This document shows positions 15,499 through 22,964 of a DNA stretch of 64,000 bases, piece after piece; positions within the stretch are counted from its first letter, which is position 1; every line of letters begins with the position of its first letter. Location: assembly GCF_029269825.1 (NCBI RefSeq), contig NZ_JARJHU010000005.1, forward strand, positions 434,001-498,000, written 5' to 3'. Made by a program: the position numbers and the translations under genes. The notes beneath the pieces were generated by a model that saw only the letters and a program-made list of their open reading frames with translations, searched no databases and was not told the origin of the DNA. Source of the stretch: Pedobacter sp. JY14-1 (GTDB lineage: Bacteria; Bacteroidota; Bacteroidia; Sphingobacteriales; Sphingobacteriaceae).

Positions 15499-15567
15499 AA
15501 TAGCATTGAAACGTTAAAAGGCTTTAAAACAGGAACCAGTTTATCTGATGACGTTGTAAGTTTTTGA
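15499..15567 (+). pseudogene. orphan 3' tail of an unknown gene (copy 1)
   Basis: The frame reads NSIETLKGFKTGTSLSDDVVSF and stops at 15565-15567. It has no start of its own. A second, frameshifted copy lies at 16973-17077 with the same IETLK core, so this is the tail of a gene that was duplicated and cut. The family is not recognised. Confidence 0.45.
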
Positions 15568-15623
15568 AAACAATCTAAGGCTAGGTCTGATAAAGAACAT
15601 AAGGAAACCAGGTGTAAGGTATT

Positions 15624-16157
15624 TTATGGCGCGAATTGTCTTTTTTTATAACGTAAGCTGCTGATAAATCTATCAAAAATCACATCAGCTTTTTCCCTTT
15701 TATCAACCGGAAAAACCAGAGCACAGCCAATGAAAATCGAACTACTATTATCTACTATAAACGAACTTAACAGCATCTTTGACTTGTCTCGGACAGGTCG
15801 ATAAACTTTATAATAACTAAAACCGCCATTTTTCTGGATTTCAGTAATGGTAGTTTTCAATCCTAATTGCTTCTTCATATTGAAATCATCAGTTCTGAAC
15901 CTTTCTAACAAATCCCCCTTTAGGGTATCTTCAGTAGCACGGAACTTGAAGATCATGTCATCAATTTGGTAAAATATGGCATCACTTGACTCGTCAATCA
16001 CTGAACTTTGATTGCCGGTCTTCGGTTTGTACGTTTTTGTAACGTCAATGGAATTTTTCGGCTTCTTATACTTAAGTCCAACCGGAAGTTTATACTCCTG
16101 GGAATAAAGACCCTGTGAACAGATCAGCAACAAGACAGATATCAGGCAAATTTTCAT
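15624..16157 (-). CDS. secreted hypothetical protein, paralogue of 17678-18211
   Basis: Not recognised. 177 residues with a signal peptide (MKICLISVLLLICSQGLYSQ, cleavage after Ser or Gln 20). The mature part ends with GCALVFPVDKREKADVIFDRFISSLRYK. It is well over half identical to the 177-residue product of 17678-18211 and distantly like 17098-17622, so three members of one exported family sit within 2.6 kb. Upstream lies a palindromic block (16201-16401) that would be in its 5' region. Confidence 0.75.
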   Translation of the reverse strand: MKICLISVLLLICSQGLYSQEYKLPVGLKYKKPKNSIDVTKTYKPKTGNQSSVIDESSDAIFYQIDDMIFKFRATEDTLKGDLLERFRTDDFNMKKQLGLKTTITEIQKNGGFSYYKVYRPVRDKSKMLLSSFIVDNSSSIFIGCALVFPVDKREKADVIFDRFISSLRYKKRQFAP

Positions 16158-16200
16158 ATCTGAAGAATGAGATTATAAATTACAATTTATTCGCTGTTTT

Positions 16201-16401
16201 CACATACCCTTCCCAAAAATTCCGCATAAGTTATCCAGGTTACCACTTCCGGTAGCAATTATTTTCAACTAACTTATGCAAATCACAAAGTATGTCAACC
16301 CCAATTCTACGTTTGTCACGTCATTGCGAGAATGCGCAGCTTTCGAAGCAATCTCCAACGCTGGCACGTCATTGCGAGAGTTTAGAGTTTTCGCAATGAC
16401 G
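16201..16401. repeat. palindromic block copy 2
   Basis: Same architecture as the block at 14123: CACATACCCTTCCCAAAAAT, hairpin 16224-16279 with ends GCATAAGTTA / TAACTTATGC, spacer, half element at 16319-16355, and a shortened hairpin element at 16367-16401 (CGTCATTGCGAG...TCGCAATGACG). It joins directly to an Rpn gene fragment. Confidence 0.88.
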
Positions 16402-16412
16402 AAACCAAGAAA

Positions 16413-16799
16413 ATGTACAAATTGACTAATTTTACCAAATCTGAAGAGGAATGCGATACCGAACTGGACAGGTGGTTGTATGAGCTGAAGCACATGCCCG
16501 AACGCCAAAACCTACCGTCCCGACTGAGGTCAACCATCTTCGAAAAGCTTTACGCAATAGGTGAATACACCAACCTAACCAAGGAGGAACAAAAGATGTA
16601 CGATCAGGAACTTAAACGCAAATGGGACAACGCAGCGGTACTCTCGCAGGCTAAACTGGAAGGAAAAGAAGAAGGAGAAGCCATCGGCAAATTGAACAGC
16701 AAACTCGAAATCGCTGAAAAACTCAAGCGAAAAGGAATGGACATTGCCGAAATAGCTGATTTAACCAGTCTCTCCATCGAAGAAATCGAAAAGCTATAA
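16413..16799 (+). pseudogene. C-terminal fragment of an Rpn-type nuclease
   Basis: 128 codons matching the C-terminal half of the 13228-13980 gene: LTNFTKSEEECDTELDRWLYELKHMPER, EEQKMYDQELKRKWDNAAVLSQAKLEG and the KGMDIAEIADLTSLSIEEIEK end. The PD-(D/E)XK core is absent, so it cannot be a nuclease. Its 5' end joins a dispersed repeat at 16401, suggesting that recombination at the repeat cut the gene. The post-gene hairpin (about 16847-16862) is also duplicated. Confidence 0.85.
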
Positions 16800-16917
16800 T
16801 CAGCAAACGTAAGCCATATTAATTGCACAAAACATCCTGAAAAGGCATAGCCATCTGGCTATCCCTTCTTTATAATATCTTGGCCAAATCCATTCAATCC
16901 CCAATTCTACGACTGGC

Positions 16918-16954
16918 CGTCATTGCGAGAATGTACAGCTTTTGAAGCAATCTC
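16918..16954. repeat. dispersed half element
   Basis: CGTCATTGCGAGAATGTACA then GCTTTTGAAGCAATCTC; two differences from the commonest copy. It lies between the Rpn fragment and the orphan tail at 16973. The interval 16800-17097 holds only this, the duplicated hairpin and the tail. Confidence 0.85.
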
Positions 16955-16972
16955 AAAACACAACAGAATAAA

Positions 16973-17077
16973 GTGACAGATAAAGACGTCGACGGCCTCA
17001 GCACCGAAGTAAAAATAAACGGCATTGAAACTTTAAAGGCTTTAAAACAGGAGCCAGTTTCTCTGACAACGTTGTAG
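16973..17077 (+). pseudogene. orphan 3' tail of an unknown gene (copy 2, frameshifted)
   Basis: Shares the IETLK region and the following bases with 15499-15567, but one A is missing from the A-run, so the frame ends differently (KALKQEPVSLTTL). It extends further upstream than copy 1 (VTDKDVDGLSTEVKING). Not functional. Confidence 0.45.
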
Positions 17078-17097
17078 TCCCTCAAACACGAATAGCC

Positions 17098-17622
17098 TTA
17101 TTTAAACTTCATTGTTTTTAAAAAGGCTGACAAAACACATTCGCCATGTTTCCTATCGCTTTTGGGAAACTCTGCTGCACCGCTTAAAGCCATTGTATGA
17201 TTGTTATTCACGGCATAGAACAGAACATATCTTACGGGATCATCAGGATATTCATAGCTTGCCTGAACATATTTAAAATTATTCAGGGAGATAATTTCAC
17301 TAATGTCATAAGGTATCTTTACTAACTGGCTATCCGACTTGAAATTAATACGCGCTTTCTCCAAGCGGTCCTGTTCTAGAGTACCTTTTTGAACATTAAT
17401 GAGTACAAGCACGTTCTCGATTTGAAATAAATCGCCATTTTTGTCTTTATTATTTTGAATCACTGAAAGCTTCTCATTACCTTTTACCTTTACCTTTACT
17501 TTTTCTGATTGCGAAAGACTTTTATGACCGACAACGCTGATCATATCAGATAAATTCGTGGCTTGTCCCTTTACGCTATTGTAAAAAACAAAAATGGAAA
17601 TTATTACGAACAGCATTTTCAT
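17098..17622 (-). CDS. secreted hypothetical protein
   Basis: Not recognised. 174 residues with a signal peptide (MKMLFVIISIFVFYNSVKGQ). The last third (YVLFYAVNNNHTMALSGAAEFPKSDRKHGECVLSAFLKTMKFK) follows the same pattern as the C-termini of the two 177-residue neighbours, which suggests distant homology. It ends the divergent triplet and lies 55 bases downstream of the 17678-18211 gene on the same strand, so co-transcription is possible. Confidence 0.7.
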   Translation of the reverse strand: MKMLFVIISIFVFYNSVKGQATNLSDMISVVGHKSLSQSEKVKVKVKGNEKLSVIQNNKDKNGDLFQIENVLVLINVQKGTLEQDRLEKARINFKSDSQLVKIPYDISEIISLNNFKYVQASYEYPDDPVRYVLFYAVNNNHTMALSGAAEFPKSDRKHGECVLSAFLKTMKFK

Positions 17623-17677
17623 ACTTATCTAAAGGTAGTTGGATAAAAGAACATAAGGATACTACGTGTAAGCCGTT

Positions 17678-18211
17678 TCACGGCACTAATTGCTCTTTGT
17701 AACGTAAGCTGCTGATAAATTTATCAAAAATCACATTAGCTTTTTCCCTTTTATTAACCGGAAAAATCATAACACAGCCAACGAAAATTGAATGGCTGTT
17801 ATCTAATATGTATGAACTTGCCTGCATCTTTGACCTGTCTAGGAGAGGCTTGTAAACCCGATAATAACTAAACTCTCCCTTTTTTTGGATTTCGGTTATG
17901 ACCTTTTCTGGATTCAATTGCTGCTTCCCATTCAATGCATTTTTCCTTAACCTTTCTAACAAATTCTCCTCGAATGTTTTTTCTACAGCAGTCAATCTAA
18001 ATATAATGTCATCATCAACCCGGTACAATATACCATCATTTGACAAATCAATAACCGACCTCCCATTGTCGGTCTTCCTTTCATAAGTTTTGGTGATGTC
18101 AATGGAATTTTTCGGCATTTTATACTTGAGTCCAGCTGGAAGCCTATATTCCTGGGAATAAAGGCCCGATGAACAGATCAGCAATAAAGCGCATATCAGG
18201 TAAATTTTCAT
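17678..18211 (-). CDS. secreted hypothetical protein, paralogue of 15624-16157
   Basis: 177 residues, signal peptide MKIYLICALLLICSSGLYSQ. Nearly colinear with the product of 15624-16157: the same KYKMPKNSIDITKTY start of the mature part and the GCVMIFPVNKREKANVIFDKFISSLRYK end. Both copies lie about 42 bases downstream of a palindromic block, so gene and block were duplicated together. Function unknown. Confidence 0.75.
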   Translation of the reverse strand: MKIYLICALLLICSSGLYSQEYRLPAGLKYKMPKNSIDITKTYERKTDNGRSVIDLSNDGILYRVDDDIIFRLTAVEKTFEENLLERLRKNALNGKQQLNPEKVITEIQKKGEFSYYRVYKPLLDRSKMQASSYILDNSHSIFVGCVMIFPVNKREKANVIFDKFISSLRYKEQLVP

Positions 18212-18254
18212 ATATGAAGAATGATATTATAAATTACTATTTATTCGCTGTTTT

Positions 18255-18407
18255 CACATATCAATTCCGAAAATTCCGCATAAGTTATCCAGGTTACCAT
18301 TTCCGGTAACACTTATTCCAACTAACTTATGCAAATCACAAAGTATGTCAACCCCAGTTCTACGTTTGTCACGTCATTGCGAGAATGCGCAGCTTTCGAA
18401 GCAATCC
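18255..18407. repeat. palindromic block copy 3
   Basis: Diverged start (CACATATCAATTCCGAAAAT), hairpin 18278-18332 with ends GCATAAGTTA / TAACTTATGC and a perfect inner stem GTTACC...GGTAAC, then one half element at 18372-18407. It is joined to a fragment of the 15034-15483 gene. Confidence 0.88.
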
Positions 18408-18409
18408 TA

Positions 18410-18490
18410 ATGAAGCAGTTATCAGTGTTATTGGAGTTCTACTTGGTACGGTTGTTTGGATGTTTTATTTCTCCTCTCAAATAAGTGGGA
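18410..18490 (+). pseudogene. 5' fragment of a second copy of the 15034-15483 gene
   Basis: Some 80 bases match the start of the membrane-protein gene at 15034 (AGCAGTTATCAGTGTTATTG and TCTCAAATAAGTG shared). A missing A in codon 2 shifts the frame, and the copy ends abruptly. The rest of 18491-18674 has no gene; a small AACCCTC/GAGGGTT hairpin is at 18530-18549. Confidence 0.75.
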
Positions 18491-18674
18491 TTTCTGGAAT
18501 AAGGGTAATCGCTTGCCAGCATGTCTAAAAACCCTCTATTTCGAGGGTTCCCCCCAAGGGATCAACCTGAGCCAAAAAACGAGATTTAGAGATGTTCATC
18601 ATTTTCTCCCCCACTATTCCATTTTTCGTTTGGTACGTTTGTTGCGTTTATTTCGTTTGTTACGTTTGTTTGTT

Positions 18675-18682
18675 TAACTTTG
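18675..18682 (+). promoter_or_regulatory. TAACTTTG promoter box with upstream CGTTTGTT repeats
   Basis: Matches TAnnTTTG and lies 15 bases upstream of the ATG at 18698, so the leader is very short. Just upstream (about 18627-18672) the word CGTTTGTT/CGTTTATT occurs four times in direct orientation, a plausible operator for the HTH protein encoded next. Confidence 0.6.
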
Positions 18683-18697
18683 TAAAAACACCTTGAT

Positions 18698-19153
18698 ATG
18701 ATTTCTGTAGAACAAATACGCAGGCCTTCCAAATTGGAGCAAAAAACCGCAATAGAATCGCTCCCAGCATTTTCTTCCATCGTCTCCGGCATACATTCTG
18801 AGCAGACCGAAATTGAGATTGAAGAAACTGGGGAACGGATTAAAATCCCGGCTAGAGCTTTGATATTTCTTGGTGATATACTTAAAGCTATGGGAGAAGG
18901 CAAGCCGGTTTCAATCGTTCCAATGGCGACAGAGGTAACTACTCAAAAAGCGGCAGAAATTATCGGCTGCTCACGACCATATCTGGTAAAACTTTTGGAA
19001 CGAGGTGCTATTGATTTTGTAAAGGTTGGTAAGCACCGTAGAATTAAGTTTGAAGATGTTTTGGCCTATCGAGAAAAAATGAAAGCAGACCAGAAAAATC
19101 ATCTTATTGATATCATGGGGGCTGATGAAGAACTAGGACTATATGATTCATAG
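18698..19153 (+). CDS. excisionase-type HTH antitoxin of a PIN-domain pair
   Basis: 151 residues. The N-terminal half has EIEIEETGERIKIPARALIFLGDILKAMGEG; the C-terminal half is an excisionase/MerR-like HTH (about 84-130: TTQKAAEIIGCSRPYLVKLLERGAIDFVKVGKHRRIKFEDVLAY). Proteins like this pair with PIN_3 RNases in Bacteroidota. The stop overlaps the ATG of a PIN fragment that is now broken, so the antitoxin is left without a toxin. Confidence 0.8.
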   Translation: MISVEQIRRPSKLEQKTAIESLPAFSSIVSGIHSEQTEIEIEETGERIKIPARALIFLGDILKAMGEGKPVSIVPMATEVTTQKAAEIIGCSRPYLVKLLERGAIDFVKVGKHRRIKFEDVLAYREKMKADQKNHLIDIMGADEELGLYDS

Positions 19154-19301
19154 TGTAAGGTTCAAAGCTGTTCTGGATACTAATGTGATTTTTCCGGTGG
19201 TCATCCGGGATTTATTGTTCTGGTTTGCCCACTACGACCTTTGTGATATAGTATTTACCCAACGTTCAAAACATTCCTACCGGCATCATTACAGAGACTA
19301 G
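19143..19301 (+). pseudogene. truncated PIN-domain RNase toxin
   Basis: 52 codons from an ATG that overlaps the end of the antitoxin gene. FKAVLDTNVIFPVVIRDLLFWFAHYDL is the canonical PIN start with the first catalytic Asp in LDTNV. The frame then degenerates (CDIVFTQRSKHSYRHHYRD) and stops; the other three acidic residues are lost. Confidence 0.8.
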
Positions 19302-19455
19302 TCTTCTAATAGACTATTTTATTAGCAAAAGCCAAATTATCCTAGGATAGTTAATGATGCGAGCAAAAGCAGCGCAAGTACAATCAATTTCGTAATGGCA
19401 CAATATAGCGAAATCACGGTCTGACGAGTACTGAGATATTCATTATCTTCACAGG

Positions 19456-19668
19456 ATGATTACAGGCTACTGGAACCTGATACTAGCTATCGGCTGCTTC
19501 GCATTGGCAGCGGTCTTGTTTGTGACTGATGCCTGGAGCAACAAAAACGGGCCCTACAAGAGTTGGATCTTTAGTTTGGAAAAGGGCTTTCGCATTTGGA
19601 TGCTGATCATCATCCTGCTTCTTGGATGCGGTTATTTTTTTAAAGCTTTTTTAACGGGAGAGCGCTGA
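19456..19668 (+). CDS. small membrane protein, two helices
   Basis: Not recognised. 70 residues with two hydrophobic segments (about 7-24 and 45-65) and a short polar link. The stop overlaps the ATG of the next small gene by one base, so the two are coupled. Confidence 0.6.
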   Translation: MITGYWNLILAIGCFALAAVLFVTDAWSNKNGPYKSWIFSLEKGFRIWMLIIILLLGCGYFFKAFLTGER

Positions 19669-19847
19669 TGATTTGCCAGATCACCGAGGAATGGCCGTAT
19701 GTATACAGGTGGGGCAGATACATTAACGTGGATCCGGTCCACAACATGTACGGAGGGATTTTGGGTGTGGCCATGATCTTCGGGTTTTATGTCTACAGGG
19801 AGTGGCAGAAGGTGAAGGGTAAAAGCGACCGCGAGATCACAGTATAA
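19668..19847 (+). CDS. small membrane protein coupled to the preceding gene
   Basis: 59 codons from an ATG that overlaps the preceding stop (TGATG). One hydrophobic segment near 28-43 (MYGGILGVAMIFGFYVY) and a basic C-terminus. Not recognised; the coupling to another tiny membrane protein is the main support. Confidence 0.5.
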   Translation: MICQITEEWPYVYRWGRYINVDPVHNMYGGILGVAMIFGFYVYREWQKVKGKSDREITV

Positions 19848-19892
19848 GCGACTCTGATACACTTCGGAATTCCATGAATTGTGTATATTCAC

Positions 19893-20693
19893 ATGATGAT
19901 TTCTAAAATTAAACGCTTTATCCCTGTTATGGTCCTGCTTTTGGCAGGTTGTTCCAAGAAAGAACCTGCTGCTGATCCGGATGTCTTGCCGGCTGCCCCG
20001 CCCCTGCTCAAATCATACAAATTCGAATATGGCACGCAATCGGAAATTTCTTATTATACTTATCAGGACAGAATACTGGAATCGATCAAGTCCCTTGGAC
20101 CGGATTCGGGAATTACCCAACTATATAAAACCACTCAGGTTGTTGACAGCAAGATCAAAGAGCTGCGATATGAATATCGCAGCGACCGTGCGTCCCCGTT
20201 CTCGGTGTATCACGTGATCAAATACGAATATGTTCAGGGCCGGTTATCCAAACGCACGAGACTTGACACAACGCAGCAACAAATCTTTGATGTAACTGAC
20301 TATACTTATGACTTGGCAGGTCATATCCAGCAGGTTTCCACCAATTCATTATTTGAATCGGTTTTATTCACCACTGTAGATAACCTGCGGTGCGACCGGA
20401 GAGGCAACGTGGTCTCCGGGGTGCATCATGAATACAGAGACGGTAAACTCGCAAGGGAATGGGCCTGGATTAGCACGTATGATGAAAAGATTAATCCCAG
20501 GCAATACCTTGATCCGTACGGGCCAGTCAGTGAATATTTTTCGCCCTCGAATATAACCAGTTCCAAACCGGCAGACGGAAGGCCCGGTAACATTACAAGC
20601 ATAAGCTATGTTTACAATGCTGAAGGCTATCCGGTCTCGGGTATTCTTAAGTACGATTTCGGCAACGAGTCCCGGTTGAGCTATACCTATTAA
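19893..20693 (+). CDS. lipoprotein of unknown function, RHS-like YD repeats
   Basis: 266 residues from ATG 19893 (19896 also possible). Signal peptide with lipobox LLLAGC followed by SKK. The body repeats strand motifs such as YEYVQGRLSKRTRLDT, YTYDLAGHIQQVST and YVYNAEGYPVSGI, like the YD/DUF4595 type of surface lipoprotein. No enzyme motif seen; probably outer-membrane anchored. Confidence 0.7.
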   Translation: MMISKIKRFIPVMVLLLAGCSKKEPAADPDVLPAAPPLLKSYKFEYGTQSEISYYTYQDRILESIKSLGPDSGITQLYKTTQVVDSKIKELRYEYRSDRASPFSVYHVIKYEYVQGRLSKRTRLDTTQQQIFDVTDYTYDLAGHIQQVSTNSLFESVLFTTVDNLRCDRRGNVVSGVHHEYRDGKLAREWAWISTYDEKINPRQYLDPYGPVSEYFSPSNITSSKPADGRPGNITSISYVYNAEGYPVSGILKYDFGNESRLSYTY

Positions 20694-20782
20694 CTTTGAG
20701 CCCGGTAAGGAGGCGAGCGAAAAACTGAAGTGTCCAGCGGGACGACTGCCCGCCAGATCCGCAGGAAAGAATTCGGTAAACT

Positions 20783-21388
20783 TTACTGGGTCGGCGAATG
20801 CGCCAGCCTGAACTCTTTCAAGCAGCTCTTTATGTAGCGGATCAGTTCATAGGTTGTGATTTGTTTTGCGGTATCATAACCCGGGCGATATTTGTCCTGA
20901 AACAGTTGCAGGGAGTCACCCTCCAGGCCCGTGACCTGAGCGATCAGCTGTTTTGAGAATATGCGGTTTACGTATTGGGTTTTCTCTTCTTTAATAAGGG
21001 TTTGCTTAAGCTTGTCTGTAGGATTGTTTTTCTTGCCCAAAAATCCTGGGAGGTTTAGCAGGTTGATGCCGATGATGGACGAGGTTGAGTTCTGAAACCG
21101 CTGATAGTCCTTGCTGAATGAAGCCTGCTGACTGAAAAGATCCATGAATCCCGAGCCTGTGTATTTGTATACATTTGCAAAATTCTTCCTGTTGAACAGA
21201 CTGTCCAGCCTGGTATTGCGGAAGGCTTTAATGTCTACTGTTTTCAGCTTGACGGCTGACGTTTTTACTGTGTCTGTGTTTGCGGTATCCTTATTTGTAG
21301 AGACCTGAGCATTTGCCGAGCCAGCAAGGAACAACAAGAGTGTAGTCCCCATCAGCAATATAAAAAGCGTCGTTTTTTGAGTTGTCAT
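20783..21388 (-). CDS. exported hypothetical protein
   Basis: Not recognised. 201 residues with a signal peptide ending SANA-Q (about residue 27), a Thr/Asp-rich linker, then a helical domain (TRLDSLFNRKNFANVYKYTGSGFMDLFS, later RLAHSPTQ). Likely periplasmic. No operon partner. Confidence 0.65.
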   Translation of the reverse strand: MTTQKTTLFILLMGTTLLLFLAGSANAQVSTNKDTANTDTVKTSAVKLKTVDIKAFRNTRLDSLFNRKNFANVYKYTGSGFMDLFSQQASFSKDYQRFQNSTSSIIGINLLNLPGFLGKKNNPTDKLKQTLIKEEKTQYVNRIFSKQLIAQVTGLEGDSLQLFQDKYRPGYDTAKQITTYELIRYIKSCLKEFRLAHSPTQ

Positions 21389-21712
21389 GAAGCAAAAATA
21401 TCCATTGCCCGCTACTGCCTTTAAACATTAACATTCTTTAACACAGCACCTTATAATTACTATAGGACAATGAATTTAATTGGCCGAGAAATCATATAGC
21501 TGTAAGAAAGGCAAACCAGGCGAATCAGGGCTGGCAACAGCCCGAGCAATCTCTGCCTCCTGCCCGTCATTCGCCTCCACGTCATCTGAAAGACACGATT
21601 TTTGGTAAACTTTACAGCGTCTGCGAATACGCCAACCTAAACAGGGAGGAACAAAAAATGTACGATTAGCGTGGGCGAGGAATTGATCACCTTTTCCAAA
21701 GGCTTGGACGAA
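21389..21712. other. intergenic with decayed repeat and nuclease debris
   Basis: About 320 bases. 21546-21585 is a degenerate piece of the dispersed element (AGCAATCTC, then CCCGTCATTCGCC), which joins directly to an Rpn gene fragment. The rest holds no gene that I can support. Confidence 0.5.
21583..21669 (+). pseudogene. short Rpn nuclease gene fragment
   Basis: About 87 bases nearly identical to an internal part of 13228-13980 (GACACGATTTTTGGTAAACT through AACAAAAAATGTACGAT), ending in TAG. It is joined at its 5' side to repeat debris. Confidence 0.8.
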
Positions 21713-22096
21713 CTAATCTGTTGCCTTATCGCTCACCCAGGCTATCGCCTCATCTAGCTCCGAACGCTCAAATCCTTTCGCCTCTCCTGGGCTGACGTAG
21801 CTAAACAGATCGGTAAACTTCTCAACCGCCTTCTGGTTAGTGACAATGGCCATTTTCTTCCACTGGGAAAAGTGACGGATACCCGCCACCATATCCTTCC
21901 ACCAGGCACCGGCAGTAAAATTCTGCACCGACGTCTCCGACTCAAACCAGTCATGCACTTTAACTGTTAAAGAGCTAAAAAAAGCGCAATGGGATTCATC
22001 AGGCACGCGATCATCAGCATCGCAGATACAAGCAGCACCCCGCCCCAAATCCAGACCACAGGCATCACCTGGACCGACCGGAAATCCCTTCCGCAT
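21713..22096 (-). pseudogene. SpoIIAA/STAS-like protein with a replaced N-terminus
   Basis: Residues from about 45 onward (VHDWFESETSVQNFTAGAWWKDMVAG, FSQWKKMAIVTNQKAVEKF, PGEAKGFERSELDEAIAWV) match the C-terminal half of SpoIIAA-like STAS proteins. The preceding 44 residues are low-complexity and unlike the family, and no ATG of the expected N-terminus is in frame. It is likely a 5'-deleted copy. Confidence 0.6.
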
Positions 22097-22124
22097 TATA
22101 AACTATAATACAAGAACACATCCT

Positions 22125-22361
22125 ATGGAAGAATTCGAGATCAACGCAAATGACCAAGACAACGTGCGCAAATTTCGCTTAAAATCAGCTGGTAACCAGT
22201 GGTATGAGATCTACGATCAGACAGGCAGCCTGGCCGGCGAAATCAAAATAGACCAGGAAAACCACGAACACTGCGAAACAAAAGGTTGTACGCTGGACCT
22301 GCCCATCCTGGATTCGATCCGCAAGAGCATTTTTCTGCACAAAGTATTCAGCGAAGACTAG
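22125..22361 (+). CDS. small conserved hypothetical protein
   Basis: 78 residues, acidic, with a strand-rich middle (NQWYEIYDQTGSLAGEIKIDQENHEHCE) and a helical end (LPILDSIRKSIFLHKVF). Similar short proteins are common in Sphingobacteria; no function known to me. A small AGCGTG-CGG-CACGCT hairpin follows 6 bases after the stop. Confidence 0.6.
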   Translation: MEEFEINANDQDNVRKFRLKSAGNQWYEIYDQTGSLAGEIKIDQENHEHCETKGCTLDLPILDSIRKSIFLHKVFSED

Positions 22362-22396
22362 CCCTGCAGCGTGCGGCACGCTTGAGGGGAATAATG

Positions 22397-22416
22397 ATCA
22401 CGTATTTTTACGTGAT
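22397..22416. promoter_or_regulatory. palindrome upstream of the BLUF gene
   Basis: ATCACGTA-TTTT-TACGTGAT, perfect 8-base arms, about 70 bases upstream of the BLUF start. It could be an operator or a terminator-like hairpin for the gene before; it has no clear T-run. Confidence 0.4.
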
Positions 22417-22484
22417 ATTCAGGTAATTATCACACCACTCACTCTAAAATAAATCACTAGATTTAAAAAAGGGGGATAATAACT

Positions 22485-22949
22485 ATGGCAGCGCTTTATT
22501 ATTTAATTTATACCAGTCAGGCAAAAAAGCTGATGGGCGATAGCGAACTGTTAGACCTGCTTTCCCAATCCAGGGGGAACAACAGCAGGTATCATCTCAC
22601 CGGTATGCTGTTGTATATGGAAGGTAGATTTATCAGTAAGACAGAAGGAAGATTCATTCAAATATTGGAAGGAGATGAACACAACGTTCAGTTCATCTAC
22701 GACCGGATCTGTAAAGATGACCGGAATCATGGTATAATGATGCTGGAATGCGGCACATGTACAGAAAGAGCTTTTCCCGGATGGACAATGGGCTTTAAAT
22801 CATTGAGCGCAGACCAATACATAGCACATCCGGATTATTTTCAACTGGATCAGCATGCCCTGCTGCATGAACTTTCAGAGAAAAAGCACGAAAGGCTAAG
22901 ACTGCTGCGCAGCTTCTATACCGTAAATACAGAAATGGACCAGCTGTAA
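22485..22949 (+). CDS. BLUF-domain blue-light photoreceptor
   Basis: 154-residue stand-alone BLUF protein that binds FAD and senses blue light. Expected residues are present: the Tyr in YLIYTS, the Asn in SRGNNSRYHLTGMLLY, the Gln in FIQILEG and the Trp/Met pair in FPGWTMGF. An oddity is an 8-residue extra segment, MEGRFI-SKTEGRFI-QILEG, which looks like a small internal duplication of GRFI directly before the flavin-contacting Gln. Expression seems independent; the start follows a GGGGGA Shine-Dalgarno that is unusually strong for this phylum. No output domain is attached. Confidence 0.88.
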   Translation: MAALYYLIYTSQAKKLMGDSELLDLLSQSRGNNSRYHLTGMLLYMEGRFISKTEGRFIQILEGDEHNVQFIYDRICKDDRNHGIMMLECGTCTERAFPGWTMGFKSLSADQYIAHPDYFQLDQHALLHELSEKKHERLRLLRSFYTVNTEMDQL

Positions 22950-22964
22950 TGTACATTTTTACCT

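Noticed and set aside
14241..18407. Repeated CGTCATTGCGAG units as a CRISPR array
   Set aside because: Units are in both orientations, irregularly spaced, occur inside a gene and have no cas genes; they are dispersed palindromes.
18530..18549. AACCCTC/GAGGGTT hairpin as a terminator
   Set aside because: Followed by a C-run, not T; no gene upstream would need it.
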